A stretch of DNA of 14,291 nucleotides from an uncultured Phenylobacterium sp. (lineage in GTDB: Bacteria; Pseudomonadota; Alphaproteobacteria; Caulobacterales; Caulobacteraceae), in assembly GCA_945952355.1 (NCBI GenBank), contig CAMFIW010000021.1, positions 1 to 14,291 on the forward strand, written 5' to 3'. The position numbers and the translations under genes were made by a program. Position 1 is the first letter of the stretch; every line of letters starts with the position of its first letter. The notes below the pieces were generated by a model. The model made no database searches. It was not told the DNA's origin and was given only the letters and a program-made list of their open reading frames with translations. This document shows, one piece after another, positions 7,983-14,080 of this stretch.

Positions 7983-7997
7983 AAGGGCAACGCCCTT
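7983..7997. repeat. Perfect hairpin between relaxase and oriT core
   Basis: AAGGGC (7983-7988), loop AAC, GCCCTT (7992-7997). On the minus strand it lies in the 5' leader of the relaxase gene, 45 bp before its ATG, so it may be an operator or a leader hairpin that limits relaxase synthesis. No T-run follows. Confidence 0.5.
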
Positions 7998-7999
7998 GG

Positions 8000-8040
8000 C
8001 TCAAGGTTTCCTTCGGATCGTGGAGACGAAGGGCCTTGAG
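8000..8040. repeat. Long two-part inverted repeat within oriT
   Basis: The outer arms CTCAAGG (8000-8006) and CCTTGAG (8034-8040) are perfect. Inside are CTTCG (8011-8015) and CGAAG (8027-8031), separated from the outer arms by 4 and 2 bases. It could bind the TraD-like accessory protein or form a cruciform near the nick site (inference). Confidence 0.6.
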
Positions 8041-8201
8041 GGTGTTGGGCGAGGCCTGACCGCAGGGTTGGTGGGCGCAGCACATCCAACCCGTAACTGC
8101 GCCCTTGTGACGAATTACGATGAACCCCGGCATAGACCGATTTGCGCTTTGCTGGCAGAATTACGCCGTTTCGTGCTTTTTCTTCAATGAAAGGCCGCGT
8201 C

Positions 8202-8885
8202 ATGGCCAAGGTCGACAAGCGCCGTAGGAACACCCGCCCCTCCAAGTACAAACCCCGCTCGCCCGCCCAGCTCGCCCGCAAACGCGAGCTCTGGGCGGCC
8301 CGTTCAAGCGACCGCGAACGGGCGAAAAGGACCGACGAAGAAGCCGCCCTCATCGATCGTTTGGCGGAACTGGAGACCGCGCTTCGAGAGGCCGGCCAGG
8401 ACGGAATCCACAAGCAGCGGCACGTCACCCCGCTCGAAGATATCGAGGACGACGCCAAGCGCTTCCACGTCCTGAAGGCCCGCGTGGAGCGGCTCGAGGC
8501 CCTATGGTCGATCAACAAGCGCAGGCGCGAAACGCGCGGCAAAATCATCATCGGCGGCGCCCTGCTGGCGGAAGCCGGCGACGCCCACTTTGCCGGAGAC
8601 GACGAGCTGCTGGCCCGCCTGGTCGACATCCTTGATCGGCGCGTCGAGCGCGTCCGCGACCGCCTGACGGTGCGCGAACTCCTAGGCAATGTGCCCCTGC
8701 CCTTGCGCCCGGGCGGCGACCTGGATGAGGACGCTGAAAGCGCCCTTCAAGCTGCCGGCGACCGCCTCCCCGATTTCGATCTGATGGCCGAGACAGCCCT
8801 CGCGCACGAAGGCGCTGACCCCCTGACGCCGAGCGAACTCGACCCCGACTACGCGGACCTCGATCAGGCCTGGCGCGCCGCCTGA
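8202..8885 (+). CDS. traD: TraD-like conjugal transfer (relaxosome accessory) protein
   Basis: The protein has 227 residues from ATG 8202, chosen because GAAAGG (8189-8194) sits a normal distance upstream; an in-frame ATG at 8187 would add five residues. The N-terminus is strongly basic (KVDKRRRNTRPSKYKPRS), followed by a charged, probably coiled-coil region (about 35-105). The motif KRRRETRGKIIIGGALLAEAG (106-126) resembles the core of the small TraD proteins of Ti-type transfer systems, where a basic stretch precedes an LGGL-like segment. The rest is acidic, and the whole is longer than Ti TraD (about 70 residues), so it may be a fusion or an extended relative. It is divergent from the relaxase across oriT, the usual place for a relaxosome component. 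Its stop abuts the stop of the convergent hydrolase gene with no gap (TGATCA). Confidence 0.65.
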   Translation: MAKVDKRRRNTRPSKYKPRSPAQLARKRELWAARSSDRERAKRTDEEAALIDRLAELETALREAGQDGIHKQRHVTPLEDIEDDAKRFHVLKARVERLEALWSINKRRRETRGKIIIGGALLAEAGDAHFAGDDELLARLVDILDRRVERVRDRLTVRELLGNVPLPLRPGGDLDEDAESALQAAGDRLPDFDLMAETALAHEGADPLTPSELDPDYADLDQAWRAA

Positions 8886-9719
8886 TCATCGCTCGGCGCC
8901 GACGGCAAGGCCGGGTCCCACCACGAAGATCGAGCGGCCCGGGTCGGTGACCTTGGTGGCCTGCAACGAGCCCTGCCCGGCTTCACGCGCCGCCGCACCG
9001 GCCGCCGGGTCTCTCGCTGCGTCCGCCCGGTTGTCGCCGACGAAAATGGCGCCGCCAGCCGCCCGCCAAGCGGCGGCGGACGACGATCCACGAGGGGTGG
9101 AGGTTGCGGCCGTCGTGCGAGATCCCCTCGCCCCAGCGGACCGCGCTTCGACATAGAAACTGTGTGCGCCAATCACCGCCGAGGGACCCGTGCCCCCGAA
9201 GTTCACCAAGCCCTCGGACACCTCGCCCCGACGGGCGCGGTCCGCAACGATCTGCGGGTTCTGGAAGAAGCGCGCGCCGTTCGTCAGATCCGGCAACCGG
9301 CCTTCCAGTGCGAGGTTGAGGATAGTCTCGATCCGGGCGCGTTGCGCGACCGTGGAGGCCGGCAGGCGACGCCAGTCACCGCCGGCTCGCATCACCGGCT
9401 CGAACTGGCCTCGGGCGTTGACCACGGCCTCGACCGTGGCGCCCCAGCGCCCGTCCTGGACCCGATTGAGGATCGTGTAGACGACGGCGGCCAGGCCGCT
9501 GTCGCCCTGATTGCCGGCCTCGGCGAAGGCGACCCGGGTGATCGCTTCGCGCGCGTCCGGGCCGGCCACGAGGGGAGCCAGATCGCTCCGCGTCCACGGC
9601 GGCGCCATCGCCGCCGAGGCGGGCGCGGGAAGCGGGCAATTGACGCCTGCGGGCAAGGGTTGGGCGCTCTGTCCGCGCGCCAGCAGCAGGCACAATCCCG
9701 CCAGGGCTGCCGGGTCCAC
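8886..9719 (-). CDS. SleB-like cell wall hydrolase associated with transfer
   Basis: The start is GTG 9719, overlapping the traF stop by one base (TAGTG), with a strong AGGAG eight bases upstream; this gives 277 residues. The open frame extends to 9881, but only as a shadow of traF. A hydrophobic N-terminus (ALAGLCLLLA) ending near AQPLPA looks like a signal peptide, though with no N-terminal basic charge. The hydrolase domain spans about residues 55-190: DAREAITRVAFAEAGNQGD (E67 in FAEAG is the likely catalytic Glu), AAVVYTILNRV, then QFEP and IGAHSFY. This matches the SleB/Hydrolase_2 family, which cleaves peptidoglycan. The C-terminal 90 residues are Ala/Gly/Arg-rich and low in complexity. 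Position after traF suggests it opens the wall for the transfer channel, the job done by VirB1 or TrbN elsewhere (inference). Confidence 0.8.
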   Translation of the reverse strand: MDPAALAGLCLLLARGQSAQPLPAGVNCPLPAPASAAMAPPWTRSDLAPLVAGPDAREAITRVAFAEAGNQGDSGLAAVVYTILNRVQDGRWGATVEAVVNARGQFEPVMRAGGDWRRLPASTVAQRARIETILNLALEGRLPDLTNGARFFQNPQIVADRARRGEVSEGLVNFGGTGPSAVIGAHSFYVEARSAGARGSRTTAATSTPRGSSSAAAWRAAGGAIFVGDNRADAARDPAAGAAAREAGQGSLQATKVTDPGRSIFVVGPGLAVGAER

Positions 9720-10270
9720 TAACGGTCTCCTAGGGAGGGAAACGACAGGGTCACCGGCCGGAACACACCGACGATGTCGGCGCGGCTCACCGGGCCGAAG
9801 TAGCGACTGTCGAAGCTGTTGGGAATGCGGTCGGAGAAGACGAACACCTCGCCGTCCCGTAGACGGCGACAGCCGGCCCAAAGCGGCAACACAGCGCCAC
9901 GGCGATCCTGCTTCAGGATGGGGGCTCGCACCTGCCCATTGATCACCAGCCGGCCGTCTTCCGTGCAGACGTGGTCGCCGGACACGGCGGCGACGGACTT
10001 CAGAATCGGGACCCGGCGCAGGTAGTTCATGTGCCCGTCGGCGTAGGGAAAAGCGGCCGCCGGCGCGGGAAAGGCGACCAGCGCGCCGACCCTCGCCGGC
10101 TCGTCCTGCCGCGCATAAAGACCCTCCGGCTCACTGGCGGTTCGGTTCCACAGGAGCAGCGGACGGTCGCCCCCAGCCGTGGCTATCGACAACGCGCTGA
10201 TGAGCGCGGCCCCGCCGCCCAGGACGCAGGCCAAGGGCGTCCAGCGCGGGGCAATGGGGGACAGAAACAT
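9719..10270 (-). CDS. traF: TraF, S26-family signal peptidase (pilin maturation)
   Basis: The 183-residue length is typical of TraF from RP4 and Ti-like plasmids. One N-terminal membrane segment (about 13-31, LACVLGGGAALISALSIA) anchors the peptidase domain outside the inner membrane. The Ser/Lys dyad is visible as S46 in NRTASEPEGLY and K91 in PILKSVAAVSGD. The conserved NSFDSRYFGPV (151-161) closes the active site, and two Cys (C102, C134) may pair. In RP4, TraF trims and cyclises the TrbC pilin; no trbC is seen here, so its substrate must be encoded elsewhere. No clear Shine-Dalgarno precedes ATG 10270. It overlaps the next gene by one base and follows a terminator-like hairpin that separates it from parB. 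Confidence 0.9.
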   Translation of the reverse strand: MFLSPIAPRWTPLACVLGGGAALISALSIATAGGDRPLLLWNRTASEPEGLYARQDEPARVGALVAFPAPAAAFPYADGHMNYLRRVPILKSVAAVSGDHVCTEDGRLVINGQVRAPILKQDRRGAVLPLWAGCRRLRDGEVFVFSDRIPNSFDSRYFGPVSRADIVGVFRPVTLSFPSLGDR

Positions 10271-10290
10271 TGGGTGGGACCGGCGCAGCC

Positions 10291-10310
10291 AAAACGAGCC
10301 GAAGGCTCGG
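10291..10310 (-). terminator. Intrinsic terminator after parB
   Basis: Read on the minus strand: CGAGCC, loop TTC, GGCTCG, followed directly by TTTT. It lies about 175 bp past the parB stop and about 20 bp before the traF start, so it would end the parAB transcript and isolate traF. The T-run is short, so termination may be partial. Confidence 0.6.
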
Positions 10311-10372
10311 CAGGGCTTGCGGCCACGATGTGACTCATGCCCGGCGATTGTGGGCTTAAGGCCCGGCTACCC

Positions 10373-10388
10373 GGTCACTGATACCCCG
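10373..10388 (+). repeat. Isolated iteron-like sequence beside the first parS
   Basis: GGTCACTGATACCCCG matches the iteron GGTCACCGATCCCCCG at 14 of 16 positions. It lies 12 bp from the first parS palindrome and about 2.6 kb from the iteron array. It overlaps a CCCCG-ACGAA-CGGGG hairpin (10384-10398). It may be an extra RepA site (inference). Confidence 0.45.
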
Positions 10389-10400
10389 ACGAACGGGGCG

Positions 10401-10418
10401 AGTTGCCCATGGGCAACT
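10401..10418. repeat. parS: Proposed parS site 1 (18-bp perfect palindrome)
   Basis: AGTTGCCCATGGGCAACT is its own reverse complement and occurs three times in the window. It lies 66 bp beyond the parB stop. It fits the repABC-type centromere framework as I recall it (GTTNNCNGCNGNNAAC), except that the central GC is AT. It is probably bound by the ParB encoded next to it. Confidence 0.72.
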
Positions 10419-10468
10419 TGTCGGTAACTCTCGCTAGAAGGCGAGGACCGCGAGGGTGGAAGGCATGA

Positions 10469-10486
10469 AGTTGCCCATGGGCAACT
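10469..10486. repeat. parS: Proposed parS site 2, overlapping the parB stop
   Basis: An exact copy of the 18-bp palindrome, 68 bp from site 1. Its last two bases are part of the parB stop codon (TAG, 10485-10487), so the centromere begins where the gene ends. Confidence 0.72.
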
Positions 10487-11513
10487 AGGCCTTCGGACGG
10501 ACCCGATCGAGCTCGCGGGCGAAGGCGGCCTGGAAGTCCGCGTTGCTCGCTTCGGCGTCCAGCGACAGTTCGAGCACGACCCGTTTGGCCCCCTTGCGCG
10601 CCAGGGTGAACAGGGTCGCGCCGGCCTCGTTTGTCACGTTCATGACGCCCTTGGCGGTCGGCTTTTTGGCCGACGCCGGCGCTGCGGACGCCTTGACGAG
10701 CAGGGTCACGACCTTGGCGGGGTCAAGTAGCCCCTTCCCGCTCGCCACAGCGGCCGCCTGCACGCCGGCCAGACGCTTGGCTTCCGCCATCACCTTGGGA
10801 CGCGAAGCGTCGTCAGCCAGCAGGGGTTTCAGCGTCCGGGCATGGCGCTCCTTCAGCTGGCGCGGATCACCGAAAGCTTCGACGACATCGGTCGGCAGCT
10901 TGCCGAGGTCCAGGAAGCGCGAAAGCCACGCCTTGGGCACTTCCAGCCGTTCGGCCATGCGCTGCGCGACACCGCCATAGAAGGTCTCGACCGCATGGCG
11001 GTAGTCGAGCGCGCGCTCGTAGTCGCTGATGTCCTGGCGGGCGCGGTTCTCGACGTCGGCCAGTCGGAAGGCCTGCTCGTCGGTGAGCTCACGCTCCTCG
11101 ATCAGGTAGCGGATCTCGCGATGCTCGACATTGCGCAGGTAGCTGACCGACCAATGCCGGCGCGCGCCACTGATGACTTCGTAGTCGAAGGCCGGGTCGT
11201 CCTCGACCCGCCGCACGATCGCGGGAAACTCCTGCTCGCCCTGGGAGCGCAAGCTCTCCAGCAGATCGGCGCAGGAGGCCTCGTTGAGCAAATCGTAGCG
11301 GCGATTATGACGGCTCCACATCCGGCAACGGGCCGGATCGACGAGCTTGAGGGTCTTTTCCTTGACGTCTCCGGACGTCACCCGCGCCAGGCCGGTCAGG
11401 CGGGTGCTCAGACGCTCCGTCGCGGGCGCGCCACGTTCAACGGTTGGGGTTTCAGTGACCGGGGCCACCAAGCCCGCGAGGATCGAGCGGTTCTTGCCTG
11501 TTGTGGATGCCAT
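10485..11513 (-). CDS. parB: ParB/RepB-type centromere-binding partition protein
   Basis: A 342-residue protein with the usual ParB layout. A short N-terminal ParA-contact segment (MASTTGKNRSILAGL) comes first. The ParB N-terminal domain (about 50-160) follows, with SRHNRRYDLLN (67-77), EFPAIVRR (95-102) and the box GARRHWS (116-122), equivalent to the GERRxR nucleotide-binding motif but with Ala for Glu and His-Trp after it. A helix-turn-helix lies at about 181-206 (AQRMAERLEVPKAWLSRF). A C-terminal segment of about 70 residues probably forms the dimer. A strong GGGGAGGG ribosome site precedes the ATG, 12 bp after the parA stop. It should bind the palindromes at its own 3' end and upstream of repA. 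The changed GARR box makes its CTP binding worth checking. Confidence 0.9.
   Translation of the reverse strand: MASTTGKNRSILAGLVAPVTETPTVERGAPATERLSTRLTGLARVTSGDVKEKTLKLVDPARCRMWSRHNRRYDLLNEASCADLLESLRSQGEQEFPAIVRRVEDDPAFDYEVISGARRHWSVSYLRNVEHREIRYLIEERELTDEQAFRLADVENRARQDISDYERALDYRHAVETFYGGVAQRMAERLEVPKAWLSRFLDLGKLPTDVVEAFGDPRQLKERHARTLKPLLADDASRPKVMAEAKRLAGVQAAAVASGKGLLDPAKVVTLLVKASAAPASAKKPTAKGVMNVTNEAGATLFTLARKGAKRVVLELSLDAEASNADFQAAFARELDRVRPKA
11445..11460 (-). repeat. Iteron-like sequence inside the start of parB
   Basis: Read on the minus strand, GGTCACTGAAACCCCA matches the first iteron (GGTCACCGAAACCCCG) at 14 of 16 positions. It shares the GGTCACTGA start with the copy near parS. 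It lies within parB codons for V-T-E-T-P, so chance or protein constraint cannot be excluded. Confidence 0.35.
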
Positions 11514-11525
11514 GACCGCCCTCCC

Positions 11526-12731
11526 CTACCCTAGTCCAAGCCGACGAAGCTCAGGCCGATGGCTCGGCCAGGCTCTGCGAATAAGCAGTTCGATCTCGCC
11601 GTTCAGGCGATCCAGATTGTTGCGGCAGCGCTCATAGGTCTTGGTCGTCGGACCGCTGAGCTCATAGACGGTGCGCAGCTGGACGTTGGCGTTGTCGATC
11701 TCGGCGGAATCGAGCAGCGAGGCCGACAGCATGTCGGCGCCGAACACCGCCTCCATCATGTCCCGGATCTGCGTGTGAGCGCTCTTGCCCTCATCGACCT
11801 TGGTCGCGACGACGCGCAGGAAATGGTAGCCGCGGGCGCCCAGGTGGTTCTGCATCACCTCGAGCGTCTCGACGATCATCCGCAGGAAGTGCGCCGTCGA
11901 GGCGAAGTCGACGGTCGAGGGCGGCGTCGGGATCAGCAGCGCATTGGCGGCACGCAGCACGGCCAGCGATAGCATGCCCAGCGCCGGCGGCGGATCGAGT
12001 AGGACCACGTCGTAGTCCCCGGCCATACTTTCCACGCCGCGACGCAGACGGTCGAGCGCGTCCGGATTGCCGCGAAGCCGTGCCGCGGCCTCGTATTCAG
12101 CCTGGTAGAGCCCCAGGTTCGCAGGCACCAGATCGATGCCCGGCCATGCGGTAGACCGCAGGGCATACTTCAAGTCCGGTTCGCCGCCGTGGCGGAAGAA
12201 GGGGAGGAGGGTCTCCTCATCGTCGATGTCGATGTCGGGGTTGAAGCCGAAGATCGTCGTGGTGCTCGCCTGGCTGTCGCAGTCGATCACCGCCACCCGG
12301 TAGCCCTTCAACGCCAGGAACTGGGCGACGTGGCAGGTCAGCGTGCTCTTGCCGACGCCGCCCTTGAAGTTCTGCACCGCCAGGACGATGGGCGGATCGT
12401 CAGGCCCACGCCGGGGGCGCGTGCCGAAGACGTCACGCATGTGATTGACTTCGGACAGGCTGTAGCCTTCCCGGCGGCCGGTCGCGCTCAAGCGCGGGGC
12501 TGGGAGACGTCCATCGGCTTCGGCCTGCCGAATGGCTTCAGAGGTTCGCCCGACCATCTCGGCCGCCTTCGTGACCGTAAACCGCAGATCGACGATCTTC
12601 TGCTCACCCGGCGCAAACACCGTGGCGCGAAGGCGGGTGATGACGTCATGCGCCCGGTCGCTCAGCGCCGACATGGCAGCAAGCAGGACGGGGCCGGAAG
12701 CGGTGCTTTCAGCTAGGGCTTGCTTCGCCAT
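11526..12731 (-). CDS. parA: ParA/RepA-type partition ATPase with N-terminal DNA-binding domain
   Basis: The 401-residue protein starts at ATG 12731, with an excellent AAAGGAGG seven bases upstream. The frame runs on to 12797, but that part is the operator region. The N-terminal 110 residues hold a MerR-like winged-helix segment (FTVTKAAEMVGRTSEAIRQA, 51-70, then GRREGYSLSEVNHMRD, 85-100), as in P1 ParA and the RepA proteins of repABC plasmids. The ATPase part has the deviant Walker A KGGVGKST (123-130), the A' motif DCDSQ (150-154) and the Walker B VVLLDPPP (242-249). It should polymerise on nucleoid DNA and move ParB-bound plasmids. With its DNA-binding domain it should also repress its own promoter. 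parB follows after 12 bp. Confidence 0.93.
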   Translation of the reverse strand: MAKQALAESTASGPVLLAAMSALSDRAHDVITRLRATVFAPGEQKIVDLRFTVTKAAEMVGRTSEAIRQAEADGRLPAPRLSATGRREGYSLSEVNHMRDVFGTRPRRGPDDPPIVLAVQNFKGGVGKSTLTCHVAQFLALKGYRVAVIDCDSQASTTTIFGFNPDIDIDDEETLLPFFRHGGEPDLKYALRSTAWPGIDLVPANLGLYQAEYEAAARLRGNPDALDRLRRGVESMAGDYDVVLLDPPPALGMLSLAVLRAANALLIPTPPSTVDFASTAHFLRMIVETLEVMQNHLGARGYHFLRVVATKVDEGKSAHTQIRDMMEAVFGADMLSASLLDSAEIDNANVQLRTVYELSGPTTKTYERCRNNLDRLNGEIELLIRRAWPSHRPELRRLGLG

Positions 12732-12750
12732 GGTCCGCCTCCTTTGCAAA

Positions 12751-12794
12751 TATCCGACATCATGTCCGGAATTTGCCAAGTTTTCGGTCGGATA
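12751..12794 (-). promoter_or_regulatory. Inverted-repeat operator and promoter region of parAB
   Basis: Perfect 8-bp arms TATCCGAC (12751-12758) and GTCGGATA (12787-12794) flank a 28-bp spacer. A third, imperfect half-site, ATGTCCGGA, follows the left arm. On the minus strand, TTGGCA and GGATAT with near-normal spacing (12750-12779) could be the promoter, but this is weak. The arrangement suits autorepression by ParA. Confidence 0.5.
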
Positions 12795-12880
12795 CAATGA
12801 AGAAAGGGTTAACAGCGCGCCGAGCCTGAACCCTCTTGGTTCAAGGCGACGGCAAGCCAGCCTGTCCGCCGCACCCCGTT

Positions 12881-13055
12881 AGAAGATATCTTAGGGATAA
12901 GGTTAGACAGAGTTAGGCGCCGCGCGAGGGTCGGAAAAGCCAGTCCTCACAAGGGGTTTTGAAATCGGTCGGTCACCGAAACCCCGAGAGCTGGGTCACC
13001 GATCCCCCGGCAAGGCGGTCATCGATCCCCCGTGGAAAAGGTCATCGATCCCCCG
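12881..13055. other. oriV: Proposed replication origin (oriV)
   Basis: The 310-bp gap between parA and repA (12732-13041) holds no gene. From 12881 to about 12920 it is unusually AT-rich for this DNA and carries the palindrome AAGATATCTT (12883-12892); near 12891-12900 a sequence only loosely like a DnaA box occurs. Next comes GGGGTTT (12953-12959), inverted against AAACCCC (12979-12985), and then four iterons. An AT-rich segment beside iterons next to an initiator gene is the classic iteron origin plan. Confidence 0.68.
12971..13055 (+). repeat. Four iterons with exact 23-bp period
   Basis: Copies start at 12971 (GGTCACCGAAACCCCG), 12994 (GGTCACCGATCCCCCG), 13017 and 13040 (both GGTCATCGATCCCCCG). 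Each is 16 bp with a 7-bp variable spacer, so the period is 23 bp, about two helical turns. The last copy covers the repA stop codon. These are the expected binding sites of RepA. Too few and too regular with short unlike spacers for CRISPR. Confidence 0.83.
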
Positions 13056-14028
13056 ACGGAGGAACCCTGCGCTTCTCAAACATCGCGTCGACCTGCAAGG
13101 CCCGGGCGTCCTCGCGTTCACGACGGGCCGATTCGGCGGCGAGTCGCTCAAGATCGGCTTTGATGGCCGCGCGCTCGGCGGCGTCCCGTCGCACGAAATG
13201 GATGGCCTGGGAATTGTCGGCCGTGTTGACGAAGCTGAGGTCGTATTCCGGCAGATCATTGGCGGCGACGATCCGCTTGAGCAGGTAGTTGAACTGCTTG
13301 AGCGGGCTCTCGCTACCGGTCTTGTCGTGCAGCACGCTCACCCGACAGGTCCACCCGCCGGGTTGGTCGCCGGCGTGCTTGCGGGCGATGCGATAGATGG
13401 CCCGCTCGACCCCGCCGGCCAGGGCGAAATAGTCCGGATGCAGGGTCAGCAAGGAGCGATCCTTGATCACCCCTTCATAGACCCAGTTGGACAGGGTCAG
13501 GCTGAGCCCCTTGGGCGCGCCGGTCACCGGATCTGATTCCAGCACCCACTCGTCGAGCCAGCCGAACTGCGCCTTGGTGTTGCGCTTCGAGCCGCGGATC
13601 GAGGTCTGTATCGTGGTCGCTTCGAGACGCTGCAGCGCCGCCTGGAGCTCCTTGTAGCCCTTGCCCCCGGTGTCGCGCTTGATCGCTTTCAACAGGTCGT
13701 AGCTGGTGGTGTGCAGGGTGCGCGGCAGGTCGTTGACGCCCTGCTCGCGCATCTGGTTGATCCGCGAGGTCGCCCAGATGAGGATGTCCGCGTCCCAGAT
13801 GGTGGCGATGCCGAAAGACGGATTGGCGCTGACATGCACCCAGACCTCGCCATCGGGGCTGGTGTATTCGATGGGCTTCAGGCGCTTGCGTTTGCTCAAC
13901 GAAAAGAACGGGCGCTCCATCACCTCCCGCTGGTCTTTCAGCGGCAGGCTGCTCATCCGAGGGATGAAGAGATCGAACTCCTGTTGTCGAATCGCGCGCT
14001 TGGACATCTTGGGCGCCACCATGCTCAT
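13042..14028 (-). CDS. repA: RPA-family plasmid replication initiator
   Basis: A replication initiator of about 328 residues, recognised by the RPA-family (replication initiator protein A) signature: QEFDLFIPRMSSLPLKDQRE near the N-terminus, FFSLSKRKR, then SFGIATIWDADILIWATSRI, and a central winged-helix-like region (SYDLLKAIKRDTGGKGYKEL, LQRLEATTIQTS). I place the start at ATG 14028 (MSMVAPKMSKRAIRQQ). ATG 14022 and ATG 14007 are possible, and none has a Shine-Dalgarno, so translation may be deliberately weak. The frame is open to 14211, but that part contains the palindrome and is Arg/Pro-rich. It should bind the iterons, the last of which overlaps its stop. The C-terminal 40 residues are highly charged. 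Confidence 0.87.
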   Translation of the reverse strand: MSMVAPKMSKRAIRQQEFDLFIPRMSSLPLKDQREVMERPFFSLSKRKRLKPIEYTSPDGEVWVHVSANPSFGIATIWDADILIWATSRINQMREQGVNDLPRTLHTTSYDLLKAIKRDTGGKGYKELQAALQRLEATTIQTSIRGSKRNTKAQFGWLDEWVLESDPVTGAPKGLSLTLSNWVYEGVIKDRSLLTLHPDYFALAGGVERAIYRIARKHAGDQPGGWTCRVSVLHDKTGSESPLKQFNYLLKRIVAANDLPEYDLSFVNTADNSQAIHFVRRDAAERAAIKADLERLAAESARREREDARALQVDAMFEKRRVPPSGDR

Positions 14029-14080
14029 TTGTGAGAGGGAAGGGTAGGGGAGGGCGCGCCAGGGCGGCCTCGGATCGAAA

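Larger units (their letters stand above)
7983..8110 (+). other. oriT: Origin of transfer (oriT), MobQ/RSF1010-Ti type
   Basis: This lies in the 264-bp gap between the divergent relaxase and TraD-like genes. On the plus strand TAACTGCGCCCT (8094-8105) differs by one base from the RSF1010/Ti nick core as I recall it (TAAGTGCGCCCT). Nicking would fall near TGCG/CCCT, about 8101/8102. Directly upstream are arms GGGTTGG (8065-8071) and CCAACCC (8086-8092), the hairpin position seen in RSF1010. A second perfect repeat, GGGCGCAG (8073-8080) with CTGCGCCC (8097-8104), interleaves with it and covers the nick. Further out are AAGGGC-AAC-GCCCTT (7983-7997) and a long stem with arms CTCAAGG (8000-8006) and CCTTGAG (8034-8040). 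If this strand is nicked, the TraD-like side enters the recipient first and the relaxase operon last. Confidence 0.82.

Noticed and set aside
8940..8960. Another iteron-like match within the hydrolase gene
   Set aside because: Only the TCGGTGACC end matches; the GGGG part is lost, so it is probably chance in GC-rich coding DNA.
10352..10398. Small hairpins GGGC-TTAAG-GCCC and CCCCG-ACGAA-CGGGG as terminators
   Set aside because: Neither has a T-run on either strand. The hairpin at 10291-10310 with TTTT is the better terminator; these may only be part of the centromere region.
12891..12900. DnaA box in the origin region
   Set aside because: The reverse complement TTATCCCTA differs from the consensus at two of nine positions; too weak to annotate.
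12971..13055. Short CRISPR array
   Set aside because: Repeats of 16 bp with 7-bp spacers are far too short, and no cas genes are present. The position beside repA fits iterons.
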